Notes under the pieces: generated by a model
What the model saw: the letters and a program-made list of their open reading frames with translations, nothing else
The model's database searches: none
What the model was told of the DNA's origin: nothing
Made by a program: the position numbers and the translations under genes
Part shown: piece by piece, positions 25,358-35,503 of the stretch
Position numbering within the stretch: position 1 is the first letter of the stretch
How the letters are laid out: every line of letters begins with the position of its first letter
DNA from: Methylophaga nitratireducenticrescens
GTDB taxonomy: Bacteria; Pseudomonadota; Gammaproteobacteria; Nitrosococcales; Methylophagaceae
Direction: 5' to 3'
DNA length: 64,000 nt
NCBI RefSeq assembly: GCF_000260985.4
Contig: NC_017857.3
Location: forward strand, 2,489,001 to 2,553,000

Positions 25358-26238
25358 ACGCCTTGGGGATTATCCTGTAGCAGGTAATCGACAAAACCCG
25401 GCCGTTTCTGTAGAGCGGTCGGGTGTTGTCGCCACACCAGTTGAATGGACTTTTTTAAAGCATTATCTTCAATGGGAATGGCACACAAACTTCCATGCCT
25501 GACCTCATCGGCCACGGAAGAGGCAAATACCAGTGATATGCCCAGACCCGCCCGAACTGCCTGTTTCACAGCCTCGGTACTGCCCAATTGCATTGTGACT
25601 TTAGGCATCTGCTGAAAATCCTGTAGATACGTTTTCAGCAACCGACCTGTTCCACTACCCGATTCACCACCGATCAAATCCAGCCCGGCTAACATTGATT
25701 TGCTTATTGATGGCAGCTTTGCCAGCGGATGATCCATGGGTGTAATTAACACCAACGGTTCCGTTTTCCAGGTTTTCGATTCAAACCCGGCTTTTGGCGA
25801 CCACCATTCCATCAGGGCAATATCGATTTCAGCATTTTCCAGTTTGTCAGCAACCGTTGGATTGTTATCAATCAGCAAGTCCAGCTTGTCCTGTTCCAGC
25901 GATTGCTGACGAAGGAAGTCATGTAAATAAGGCTGCAATAGATAAATACCGATATTGGAGCTGGCGCCCACTTTAAGCGTGGGGGATTGGATTGCCAGTA
26001 ATGCTCTGTCCTGGAGACGTAACATGCTCTCAGCATATGGCAACAAACGTAAGGCATGTTCTGTCGGCTGGCAGCCACTTCGTCCCCGCTGAATCAATGA
26101 CACTTTCAGCATTTCTTCCAGCTTTTGAATATGCTGAGTGATGGTCGGTTGTGCCAATCCCAACTCGATAGCAGCAGCCTGAAAGCTGTGCTGTTCAATC
26201 ACTGTTATCAGGCTTTTCAGCCAGATTAGGTTGAGCAT
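25342..26238 (-). CDS. ptxE: LysR-type regulator of the phosphite operon, PtxE
   Basis: The 298-residue protein starts with a LysR winged HTH ([48 protein letters not shown]). The effector domain follows from about residue 88. Its start overlaps the end of ptxD by 13 bases, the arrangement known for ptxE at the end of ptxABCDE operons in phosphite oxidisers. It is therefore named from position as well as family. The direct effector is not known. Confidence 0.82.
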   Translation of the reverse strand: MLNLIWLKSLITVIEQHSFQAAAIELGLAQPTITQHIQKLEEMLKVSLIQRGRSGCQPTEHALRLLPYAESMLRLQDRALLAIQSPTLKVGASSNIGIYLLQPYLHDFLRQQSLEQDKLDLLIDNNPTVADKLENAEIDIALMEWWSPKAGFESKTWKTEPLVLITPMDHPLAKLPSISKSMLAGLDLIGGESGSGTGRLLKTYLQDFQQMPKVTMQLGSTEAVKQAVRAGLGISLVFASSVADEVRHGSLCAIPIEDNALKKSIQLVWRQHPTALQKRPGFVDYLLQDNPQGVYSQS

Positions 26239-27242
26239 GACATTTCCTTTGGTGTTTCAAGTTGATTCGCTGGATCCAATGGCTTTTCGCCCTGCAGCAC
26301 ATTGAGAATATTCTCGGCAGCCCGTTTTTCGATCGACAATCGCACATTGCTCACTGCTGAACCGATATGCGCGGTAAACAAGGTATTCGGATGCGCTAAC
26401 AAATTTTCATCAATCTCATTGGGTCGATAATCTCGAGCCCAGTCTTCCATTTCAAACACATCACTGGCGTATCCGGCTAAATGGCCACTATTCAGCATTC
26501 GTAAAATGGCCGCCTCATCAACCACTGAACCACGACACGGGTTGACCAGAAAAGATCCCGGTTGCATCTGCTGCAAACGTTGTTCATTTATCAGATGCTG
26601 AGTTTGGGAATTGAGTGGCAGCGCCATAATCACAATATCGGCCTGAGCAAGTGCCTCATCCAGCGACAGAAACTCAAGTTGCAAATCTGCTTGTTGTTCA
26701 GCAGTCAAAGGCTGTTGGTCGGTATATATTAATTTTGCATCCCAGCCAGACAGTCTTTGAGCAATAGCCTGACCAATCGCTCCCATGCCGATAATGGCAA
26801 TGGTCGAACCTTCAACGCCCAGCCCGTAAAACTGTGGTCGCCAGCCTTTAAAATAGCCGCTTCGCACATGTTCATCTGCTGCTTTAATATGCCGTATCAG
26901 GCCAACCATCAAACCGATGGTTAATTCTGCGGTAGGAACCGTTAATAAATCCGGCACAAAGGTCAGCCAGACGTCATTGTCTGTGCAGGCTTTCACATCA
27001 AAATTGTCATAGCCTTTTAATGCAGCACCGATTACTTTCAACTTCGGGCAGGCCTTTAGGAAGTCTGCATCCACCCGGTCCGGCATAAACACCATCAACG
27101 CGTCAGCATCATGTGCCAGTTGAATCGTATCGTTTCTCGATAAACTGAAAGTGGTCTGATTGGTTATCACATCACAATGTGGCGTCAGCATTTCCAGCAC
27201 TTCATCATGCACTTTATGGGTAATCACCAGTTTTGGTTTCAT
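26226..27242 (-). CDS. ptxD: phosphite dehydrogenase (phosphonate dehydrogenase) PtxD
   Basis: The 338-residue D-2-hydroxyacid dehydrogenase-family enzyme oxidises phosphite to phosphate with reduction of NAD. It matches the Pseudomonas stutzeri enzyme closely as I recall it, including [43 protein letters not shown] and VFEMEDWAR. The known active-site residues fall at the same numbers: Met53, Lys76, Arg237, Glu266, His292. The NAD fold has IIGMGAIGQ (151-158) and an acidic residue at position 175, which favours NAD over NADP. The ATG at 27242 follows AGGA by 5 bases. Confidence 0.95.
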   Translation of the reverse strand: MKPKLVITHKVHDEVLEMLTPHCDVITNQTTFSLSRNDTIQLAHDADALMVFMPDRVDADFLKACPKLKVIGAALKGYDNFDVKACTDNDVWLTFVPDLLTVPTAELTIGLMVGLIRHIKAADEHVRSGYFKGWRPQFYGLGVEGSTIAIIGMGAIGQAIAQRLSGWDAKLIYTDQQPLTAEQQADLQLEFLSLDEALAQADIVIMALPLNSQTQHLINEQRLQQMQPGSFLVNPCRGSVVDEAAILRMLNSGHLAGYASDVFEMEDWARDYRPNEIDENLLAHPNTLFTAHIGSAVSNVRLSIEKRAAENILNVLQGEKPLDPANQLETPKEMSCST

Positions 27243-27251
27243 CGTCATCCT

Positions 27252-28058
27252 TTACTTGAATTTTTTGCGTAATACACCGCTTAACGCGTCAACCAGCGTA
27301 ACCATCACCAAAATCACCAACAAAATCGCAAATACTTCCTGATACTGCATAATCCGCAGTGAGCCCATCAGCTCAAAGCCAATACCACCGGCGCCAACCA
27401 TGCCCATCACCGTAGAAGCCCGGAAGTTGTATTCCCAACGGTAAATTGATACGTCGGCAAATTGAGGCATTACCTGCGGTAACACCGCGTGATATAAAAT
27501 CTGCATTTTCGAGGCACCTGCGGCTCTGGCAGCCTCCACTGGCGCTTCATCAACATGCTCAATGGCCTCGGCAAAAAACTTACCAACCATACCTATAGAA
27601 TGCAGACCCAACGCCAATACGCCAGGCAAGGCACCAAAACCCACTGCCGCGACAAATATTATCCCCATAATCAGTTCCGGCACACTTCGCAAGGAATTGA
27701 GAATCACCCTTGATACCTGAAAAACCAGCGGATGCGGTGACGTATTGCGGGCTGCCAAAAACGCCATTGGTATTGAAAAAATAACTGCCATGGCCGTCCC
27801 GGCAATACTCATTGCCAGCGTATCCATCAGGGGTGAAAACCAGTTACGGACATTAGTAAAATCTGGTGGGAAAGATTCGGCCCCCAAGGTGCCAATCGCT
27901 GGTATACCCTGGGCTAACTTTTCAAAATTCAGCAGATCGACATACCAGCTGGCCAGCAAAATGATGGCCAAAACGGCCATCACCTGCAGGGTTTGTTTTT
28001 GCCAGCGCTGACTGTAACGCTTAAGTAAATTTTGTTCAGCAGTTGCTTGTAAACTCAT
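27252..28058 (-). CDS. ptxC: phosphite ABC transporter permease PtxC
   Basis: The 268-residue inner-membrane permease belongs to the PhnE family. It has about six transmembrane segments and the cytoplasmic EAA-type loop EAPVEAARAAGASKMQILYHAVLPQVMP that contacts the ATPase. The motif YRWEYNFRASTVMGMVGAGGIGFEL near the C-terminus is typical for phosphonate and phosphite permeases. It lies between ptxB and ptxD with spacings of 9 bases, in one operon. Confidence 0.93.
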   Translation of the reverse strand: MSLQATAEQNLLKRYSQRWQKQTLQVMAVLAIILLASWYVDLLNFEKLAQGIPAIGTLGAESFPPDFTNVRNWFSPLMDTLAMSIAGTAMAVIFSIPMAFLAARNTSPHPLVFQVSRVILNSLRSVPELIMGIIFVAAVGFGALPGVLALGLHSIGMVGKFFAEAIEHVDEAPVEAARAAGASKMQILYHAVLPQVMPQFADVSIYRWEYNFRASTVMGMVGAGGIGFELMGSLRIMQYQEVFAILLVILVMVTLVDALSGVLRKKFK

Positions 28059-28067
28059 ACCCCCTCC

Positions 28068-29785
<1,718 letters not shown>

Positions 29786-29852
29786 ATCATCACCTTTCAC
29801 AATATTAAGCACCGCAGTATTGCGGTTCACAATGAAATGCTAAGGTTTAAAT

Positions 29853-29881
29853 ATGACTGGCAAATTAAGATTAGATGACCA
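29853..29881 (-). promoter_or_regulatory. candidate Pho box upstream of ptxABCDE
   Basis: On the minus strand three heptamers follow each other at 11-bp steps: TGGTCAT, TCTTAAT and CAGTCAT. The outer two match the PhoB repeat CTGTCAT in five of seven positions. PhoB control would make phosphite use respond to phosphate starvation, as in known ptx operons. Seen by eye only. Confidence 0.4.
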
Positions 29882-29926
29882 TTTAGTTACACAGACGGGG
29901 GTTAATTCCCAAATCTGGTCATAAAA

Positions 29927-29956
29927 AAACCGCCAGTCCATAACAGACGGCGGTTT
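29927..29956. terminator. hairpin terminator between ppnP and the ptx promoter region
   Basis: The stem AAAACCGCC...GGCGGTTTT has an A run before it on the plus strand and so a T run after it on the minus strand. It should terminate ppnP, which reads leftward and ends at 29981. Confidence 0.8.
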
Positions 29957-29980
29957 TGATAAAACATATTAAGTGAAAAC

Positions 29981-30295
29981 TTAATCGAGATAGCTGCAGC
30001 AATAATCGACTAATTCCATGATTTCGATATCAAATGATGAATTGGCCGGAACATTGAATGACTGACCATAAGTAATCGGCGTCCATTCCGTGTCGCCATC
30101 AAGACGGTAACGCAGCTGGCCGGCGAGAATTTCCATTAACTCGGCTTTCTCGGTGCCAAATTTATATTCACCCGGCATCATAATGCCAAGCGTTTTATAA
30201 CTGCCATCCTCAAAGGTCACTTTGCGGCTGGTTACTTTGCCATCGAAATAGATATTGGCTTCACGGGTTACCGTGACATTTTCAAATGTAGACAT
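29981..30295 (-). CDS. ppnP: pyrimidine/purine nucleoside phosphorylase PpnP
   Basis: The 104-residue single-domain cupin (formerly UPF0345/YaiE) shows ANIYFDGKVTSRKVTFEDGSYKTLGIMMPGEYKFGTEKAELMEILAG and YGQSFNVPANSSFDIEI, the family pattern at full length. The enzyme splits various nucleosides with phosphate to free base and ribose 1-phosphate. It is a single gene with its own terminator. Confidence 0.93.
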   Translation of the reverse strand: MSTFENVTVTREANIYFDGKVTSRKVTFEDGSYKTLGIMMPGEYKFGTEKAELMEILAGQLRYRLDGDTEWTPITYGQSFNVPANSSFDIEIMELVDYCCSYLD

Positions 30296-30355
30296 TGGCT
30301 TCTCTGAAAATAAAAATGTGATGAAATATACGCTGGTGTGATCAAGATAAAACGT

Positions 30356-30604
30356 TTATTTTTTATTTAGCTGTTCCAATTCTGCTACACGTTTTTCCAA
30401 TGCTTCCAACTTCTCACGGGTACGCAACAAAACCTGGGACTGAACCTCAAACTCTTCTCTGGTCACTAAATCCAGTTTGTTAAAAGTAGAGCTCATTGCA
30501 GCACGGATATTTTTTTCAGCATCTTCACGCATCTGTAGTAAACCAGGCGGCAAGGCACGAGTGATCGTGTCGGCGATTTCATCGAATTTTTTCGGATCGA
30601 TCAT
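30356..30604 (-). CDS. ubiK: ubiquinone biosynthesis accessory factor UbiK
   Basis: The 82-residue protein (IDPKKFDEIADTITRALPPGLLQMREDAEKNIRAAMSSTFNKLDLVTREEFEVQSQVL...) fits the YqiC/BMFP family, with an amphipathic N-terminus and a C-terminal trimeric coiled coil (LLRTREKLEALEKRVAELEQL). UbiK helps the aerobic ubiquinone complex together with UbiJ. A stand-alone gene is normal. Confidence 0.9.
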   Translation of the reverse strand: MIDPKKFDEIADTITRALPPGLLQMREDAEKNIRAAMSSTFNKLDLVTREEFEVQSQVLLRTREKLEALEKRVAELEQLNKK

Positions 30605-30863
30605 ATTGATTCCTTGGTTGAGTAGTTCAGCTATATTCTACGGTAAAGCAGAACAGACTGAAATTATGTTGTCGGGGCCTGTTGATAATCTACTGCTTAA
30701 TGGCCGTTGATATGTAAAGTGTTTTATCACTGGGAATCCTGATTCTATCGTTATAAAACACAATTCAGCAGTTACAAATGTGACAAAATTATTACAAACA
30801 ACTTGAATATACACATGGTTATGCAATATTCTCAGCTACTATTCTAATTTTATTGGCACCAGG

Positions 30864-31634
30864 ATGGTATTTAAATTGTTTTTTACCAACAAGTCCTCAT
30901 CCCCACACAACAGCCTTAACTTTGATTTACTTTGGCATCTTTATACGAATTGGTTTGAAGAGCCCAACATTCGTCGAGGCGGTTGGAGTGGTGTGATAAA
31001 ACACCCCATTCAAATAGACTCAGAAGCCGTCGATGTTTTTATCAAGCGTCAGGAAAATCACCTCAGTAAAACACTATTTCATCCGTTCAAAGGCGAAGCG
31101 ACTTTCTACAAGGAATACCGTAATATCCAACGATTAACCAAAAAAAACATCCCTACTCTTAATGCTTTATTCTTTGGCCAACGCGGTACGAAAGCCATCT
31201 TGGTGACCACGGCATTAAATGATTATGAACCATTGGATATTGCTGCACTGAAACTGGATCGTCTGCAAAAACGTGCGTTACTCACCGAAGTTGCCAAAAA
31301 CCTGAAATTACTGCATCAATACCACTATCAACATAATTGCCTTTACCCAAAACATATCTTTGTTAAAAATGTAAAAGGTGCATGGCGAGTCCGGTTTATT
31401 GATCTGGAAAAACTCAAATGGCAACTTTTTAAACGTAATGCTATTCATCGTGATTTGATTACACTCTATCGGCACTCTGATAGTAACTGGTCAGAGAAAG
31501 ACCGTTTGTTTTTTTTCCGTGCTTATCAACAGGAAAAAAAGCTTTCACCCCGTTCCAAAAAATTATGGCGAAAGTTACAAATAAAAAATGCCACAAAAAG
31601 TAAAATGTTATTTACTAAATTGTCAGCTACATAA
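30864..31634 (+). CDS. InaA/WaaP-like lipopolysaccharide kinase family protein
   Basis: The 256-residue protein resembles the InaA branch of the Kdo/LPS kinase-like fold: GGWSGV near the start as the glycine loop, FIKRQENH with the ATP-binding lysine, FKGEATFYKEYRNIQRL with the alpha-C Glu, HQYHYQHNCLYPKHIFVK as catalytic loop and FIDLEKLK with the metal-binding Asp. InaA proteins occur in many gammaproteobacteria; the substrate is unknown, probably an envelope component. It is convergent with the HerA-like gene, 8 bases apart. Confidence 0.8.
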   Translation: MVFKLFFTNKSSSPHNSLNFDLLWHLYTNWFEEPNIRRGGWSGVIKHPIQIDSEAVDVFIKRQENHLSKTLFHPFKGEATFYKEYRNIQRLTKKNIPTLNALFFGQRGTKAILVTTALNDYEPLDIAALKLDRLQKRALLTEVAKNLKLLHQYHYQHNCLYPKHIFVKNVKGAWRVRFIDLEKLKWQLFKRNAIHRDLITLYRHSDSNWSEKDRLFFFRAYQQEKKLSPRSKKLWRKLQIKNATKSKMLFTKLSAT

Positions 31635-31642
31635 TCAGTAAA

Positions 31643-33103
31643 TCATTTCCCCCTCAACAAAGAACCTAAAATTCCACGTACTAAGCGTCGACCAATCTGG
31701 CTTCCAATCGAGCGCATCGCACTTTTGGCAAAGGCTTCAAAAATGGATTGACGATTGCTCGCACGCGATGGTTTCACCGTTTCCTTAACTGCTTCATTCT
31801 TTTCTGCCAACGCTGCCTGTTGCATTTTTTCAGCGCGTTCAGCTAGCACTTCATGGGCAGACTCACGATCCAGAATTTTGTCATACACACCCGCCAGCAG
31901 AGAGCTTTGCAATAACTGCAGACGTTGCTGGGGAGTAATTGGACCAATCTGACTTTGAGGCGGCTTGATCATGGTGCGTTGCACAATCTGCGGACGCCCC
32001 TTTTCATCCAGCATTGAGACCAGCGCCTCTCCAACGCCCAAATCAGTAATCACTTCCATGGTGGAAAACGCCGGATTATCACGAAAGGTTTCCGCCGCCG
32101 CTTTGACCACTTTTTGATCTTTGGCGGTATAAGCACGCAGGGCATGTTGAATACGGTTACCCAGCTGACCTAATACACTATCGGGAATATCAGTCGGATT
32201 CTGCGTCACAAAATAGACGCCAACACCTTTGGAGCGAATTAAACGCACCACTTGTTCAATCTTGTCCAATAAGGCTTTTGGCGCATCATCAAATATCAGA
32301 TGCGCTTCATCAAAAAATAACACCAATTTTGGTTTTTCCGGATCACCGATTTCCGGCAACTGATCAAACAATTCTGCCAGCAGCCATAATAAAAAGGTAC
32401 TGTATAACTGCGGTGACTGCATCATTTTGTCGGCTGTCAGCAAATTAATAATGCCTTTGCCATGCACATCGGTTTGCAGCAAATCATCGAGATTTAATAC
32501 CGGTTCCGCAAACAGCTTGTCCGCCCCCTGCTCTTCCAACACCAATAGCCGTCGTTGAATGGCCCCGACACTGGCCGCAGAAATATTGCCATACAAGGTC
32601 CGAAATTCGCCGGCATTTTCAGCAACGAACTGCAGCATGGCACGCAAATCCTTCAGATCCAACACCAGCCAGCCATTATCATCCGCTACCCGGAAAATCA
32701 GTGTTAACACACCTTGCTGTGTATCGTTGAGATTCATCAACCGGGATAACAGTAATGGGCCCATATCGGAAATGGTGGTGCGAACCGGATGTCCCTGTTC
32801 ACCAAACACATCCCAGAAGGTCGTTGGAAATCCTGAGAACTGAAAATCCTCCAGTTGCATTAAGGTAACGCGTTCACTGATTTTGGGATGCGCTTTACCC
32901 GGCTGGCTGATACCGGACAAATCACCTTTAATATCGGCAGCAAACACGGGGACACCAATATTACTGAACGCTTCAGCAAGTCCTTGCAGGGTCACTGTTT
33001 TCCCGGTGCCAGTAGCGCCAGCAACCAGGCCATGACGATTGGCCATTTGTGGTAATAAAAAAAACGGCAGCTCTGCCTGTCCTACAAACATGGGTTGTAC
33101 CAT
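31643..33103 (-). CDS. HerA-like ATPase, DUF853/YjgR family
   Basis: The 486-residue protein has Walker A GATGTGKTVTLQGLAEAF (about 28-45), VFAADIKGDLSGIS, Walker B KLVLFFDEAHLIFDD, an arginine/sensor segment GVGVYFVTQNPTDIPDSVLGQLGNRIQHALRA and a basic C-terminal tail. These are the features of the HerA/FtsK superfamily branch DUF853 (YjgR in E. coli), which is widespread and not characterised in detail. It is a single gene. Confidence 0.88.
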   Translation of the reverse strand: MVQPMFVGQAELPFFLLPQMANRHGLVAGATGTGKTVTLQGLAEAFSNIGVPVFAADIKGDLSGISQPGKAHPKISERVTLMQLEDFQFSGFPTTFWDVFGEQGHPVRTTISDMGPLLLSRLMNLNDTQQGVLTLIFRVADDNGWLVLDLKDLRAMLQFVAENAGEFRTLYGNISAASVGAIQRRLLVLEEQGADKLFAEPVLNLDDLLQTDVHGKGIINLLTADKMMQSPQLYSTFLLWLLAELFDQLPEIGDPEKPKLVLFFDEAHLIFDDAPKALLDKIEQVVRLIRSKGVGVYFVTQNPTDIPDSVLGQLGNRIQHALRAYTAKDQKVVKAAAETFRDNPAFSTMEVITDLGVGEALVSMLDEKGRPQIVQRTMIKPPQSQIGPITPQQRLQLLQSSLLAGVYDKILDRESAHEVLAERAEKMQQAALAEKNEAVKETVKPSRASNRQSIFEAFAKSAMRSIGSQIGRRLVRGILGSLLRGK

Positions 33104-33314
33104 ATGCTCTCCTTATCTGCACCCGTGCTGTCACGTTGTACTAACGGGATATTTAACACGTTAATCTGGTCACATTTAAAGGTCTTGTATATCAGCTTAT
33201 CGGTTTGCGGACTATTCTGATGCAAGCTATGCTGTAGTCAGTCACAGCAGAATTTCTGCCACATCGTAACGTTAAATAATAAGCTTTTTAAAAAGATTTC
33301 ATTAGGGATTTGTC

Positions 33315-33752
33315 ATGACATCAATCGAAATATGGGCCATCGGCATTGTTGCAGTAGTCATTGCTGGCATTTTGGGCTTCCTGTTGGGTCGTCGGCAACC
33401 GGTTGGCAGCCCGGAACAGATGAAACAACTGACCGACGCGCACGAACGTCAATTAGCGCAGACACAAGCTGAATTTGATGCCTACCGAGAAGAAGTACAT
33501 AGCTATCATGAAAAAACAGCCAATCTGTTTGTTTCCATCGCAGCACCTTATAAAGAAATGTTTGATCATCTGACTGAAGGTTATGACAAACTCGGTAACT
33601 TCACTGAAAAAAAAGTATTACCTGATCGTGCCGGTGCATTATTAGATGGACCAGATGCCAATAAACATATACCGCCCGAATTAACAGAAGATTTAAAACC
33701 CAACCCCGATTACAGTAAAGTGAATCCGACGACTGTACAAAAGGATTATTAA
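33315..33752 (+). CDS. zapG: YhcB family protein (ZapG)
   Basis: The 145-residue protein has an N-terminal transmembrane helix (IWAIGIVAVVIAGILGFLLGR, about 6-26), a coiled coil (EQMKQLTDAHERQLAQTQAEFDAYREEVHSYHEKTANLF) and the YhcB motif IAAPYKEMFDHLTEGYDKL. YhcB/ZapG (DUF1043) acts at the divisome and envelope. Its stop overlaps the stop of recD by 4 bases on the opposite strand. Confidence 0.9.
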   Translation: MTSIEIWAIGIVAVVIAGILGFLLGRRQPVGSPEQMKQLTDAHERQLAQTQAEFDAYREEVHSYHEKTANLFVSIAAPYKEMFDHLTEGYDKLGNFTEKKVLPDRAGALLDGPDANKHIPPELTEDLKPNPDYSKVNPTTVQKDY

Positions 33753-35503
33753 GAAATCGTCTGGCGGATATTGGCAAGTAACTGCGCCAAACCACTTTCC
33801 CGTTGATGTCGACGTAAAACAGCCTGCTGCAAAACAGGCTGTGTCGACAAGATATTCACCGTTTGTCGCGCTCTGGTGAGCGCGGTATAAACCAGCTCCC
33901 GACTTAACACGGCCGAATCTTCCTGGGGTAGTAACAGTGAGACGTGGTCAAACTCTGATCCCTGGCTTTTATGCACCGTCATCGCAAACACTGTTTCATG
34001 CGCCGGTAAACGGCTTAATGGCAACCAGCGTAACTCCTCACCGAATAGAAAACAGGCCTGCAGTTCACCGTCGGCATTCGGCAACACCAAACCAATATCG
34101 CCATTAAACAGATTCTGCCGATAATGATTCTGCGTAATCATCACTGGCCGTCCGGGATAATATGGCTGCGCTGTTCGCCAGCCACGTTTTGCCAGCAACT
34201 GGCTCATCAGCTGATTCACTGAATACACCGATTGCGGTCTATTTTTCACCGCACAAAGCATTCGATACGCTTCAAATGCCTGAATACAACTCACCGCATC
34301 TGCCCGTTTTTCGATAGTCTCGATAAAACGCTGATATCCGTTGAGTAACTGGGTTTGTATATTCTCTGTTGAAGGCACACTTAAGGCGGATAAAGATTGA
34401 TTTACCAATAAATCCGTCACCTGACCAGCATCTCCTCTATTGACTGCCTGAGCCAGTTGACCGACCAGTCCTCCCGCTGCAAAACGATAGCTGTGCTTTA
34501 ATTTGACCAGCGAATCCTGCAAGAGATTGTCATCCCTCGAAACCGGTAGCTCTATTTCGCTGATCTGTTTCACCCAGGATCTGAAATCAGCCGAAAAATC
34601 CGGTGTGTCGGCACATAAGTTAGCGAGTACTGCGCCGGATTCGACTGAGGCTAATTGATCGCTGTCGCCCAATAAAATCAACCTCGCGTGCAATGGTAAA
34701 ACTTTCAGTGTAGTCGCCATCAGATTGATATCAATCATCGACGCTTCATCAACAATCAGCACATCAACCGGCAATGGCCGTTCTGCTGAATAGCGCCCCT
34801 GATCAAAACGTGCACTGATGCCCAGTAAGCGATGCAGCGTTTTAGCAACATATTGCTCACCAGTATGCTGACTGATTGCTTGTTGCAGTCTAGCCGCAGC
34901 TTTGCCTGTAGGAGCCGCCAAAGCTACCCGCGGTTTATCGTCGTTTAATTGCAGACATTGCAGAATTTTTAACACCACCGTGGTTTTCCCGGTGCCGGGA
35001 CCACCTGAAATCACACACAACTGTCGGCGTAATGCACTTAACACCGCAACTTTCTGCCAGTCGGTATCGGGTAGGTGATTTTGCCAATCCGCCATAAATG
35101 TCGACAGATTTTCTGCAGCTGGCAGGGTTTCCCCGTCCTTCAGTCGCTGTTGTATGGCAATTGCTACCTGTTGTTCTGATTGCCAGTAGCGATACAGGTA
35201 CAACAAGCCATCGGTTGTCAGCACTAACGGTTTAAACTCGCCGGGAGCACCGATAATTTCACTGTTTTGCAGATGGTCCAACCACAGTGTCGCTTCAGGG
35301 ATCGCGCTCTGAATAACCGGATTAAGTGATTGAAAGTCATTCAGATTCAGACACACATGGCCTTCACTAACGGTTTCGCTAAGCAGCCCAGCCGTCAGGG
35401 TAACGATTGGCTCTTCATTCTGTTGCTGACGGCTAATATAGGCTGCAAACTGATAAGCCAGCTCGGAAAACCCCGCTTCTCGCAGTAGTTTCAAGGCATT
35501 CAT
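33749..35503 (-). CDS. recD: exodeoxyribonuclease V alpha subunit RecD
   Basis: The 584-residue SF1B helicase has Walker A ISGGPGTGKTTVVLKIL, VALAAPTGKAAARL, Walker B VLIVDEASMIDINLM, ILLGDSDQLASVESGAVL and the C-terminal AMTVHKSQGSEFDHV and YTALTRAR. RecD is the fast 5' to 3' motor of RecBCD. The start overlaps the recB stop by 4 bases (ATGA). It is the last gene of recC-recB-recD. Confidence 0.95.
   Translation of the reverse strand: MNALKLLREAGFSELAYQFAAYISRQQQNEEPIVTLTAGLLSETVSEGHVCLNLNDFQSLNPVIQSAIPEATLWLDHLQNSEIIGAPGEFKPLVLTTDGLLYLYRYWQSEQQVAIAIQQRLKDGETLPAAENLSTFMADWQNHLPDTDWQKVAVLSALRRQLCVISGGPGTGKTTVVLKILQCLQLNDDKPRVALAAPTGKAAARLQQAISQHTGEQYVAKTLHRLLGISARFDQGRYSAERPLPVDVLIVDEASMIDINLMATTLKVLPLHARLILLGDSDQLASVESGAVLANLCADTPDFSADFRSWVKQISEIELPVSRDDNLLQDSLVKLKHSYRFAAGGLVGQLAQAVNRGDAGQVTDLLVNQSLSALSVPSTENIQTQLLNGYQRFIETIEKRADAVSCIQAFEAYRMLCAVKNRPQSVYSVNQLMSQLLAKRGWRTAQPYYPGRPVMITQNHYRQNLFNGDIGLVLPNADGELQACFLFGEELRWLPLSRLPAHETVFAMTVHKSQGSEFDHVSLLLPQEDSAVLSRELVYTALTRARQTVNILSTQPVLQQAVLRRHQRESGLAQLLANIRQTIS

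Noticed and set aside
26226-27242. Generic D-lactate or glyoxylate/hydroxypyruvate reductase
   Set aside because: The active-site set Met53/Lys76/Arg237/Glu266/His292 and the PhnCDE-type transporter genes upstream identify phosphite dehydrogenase.
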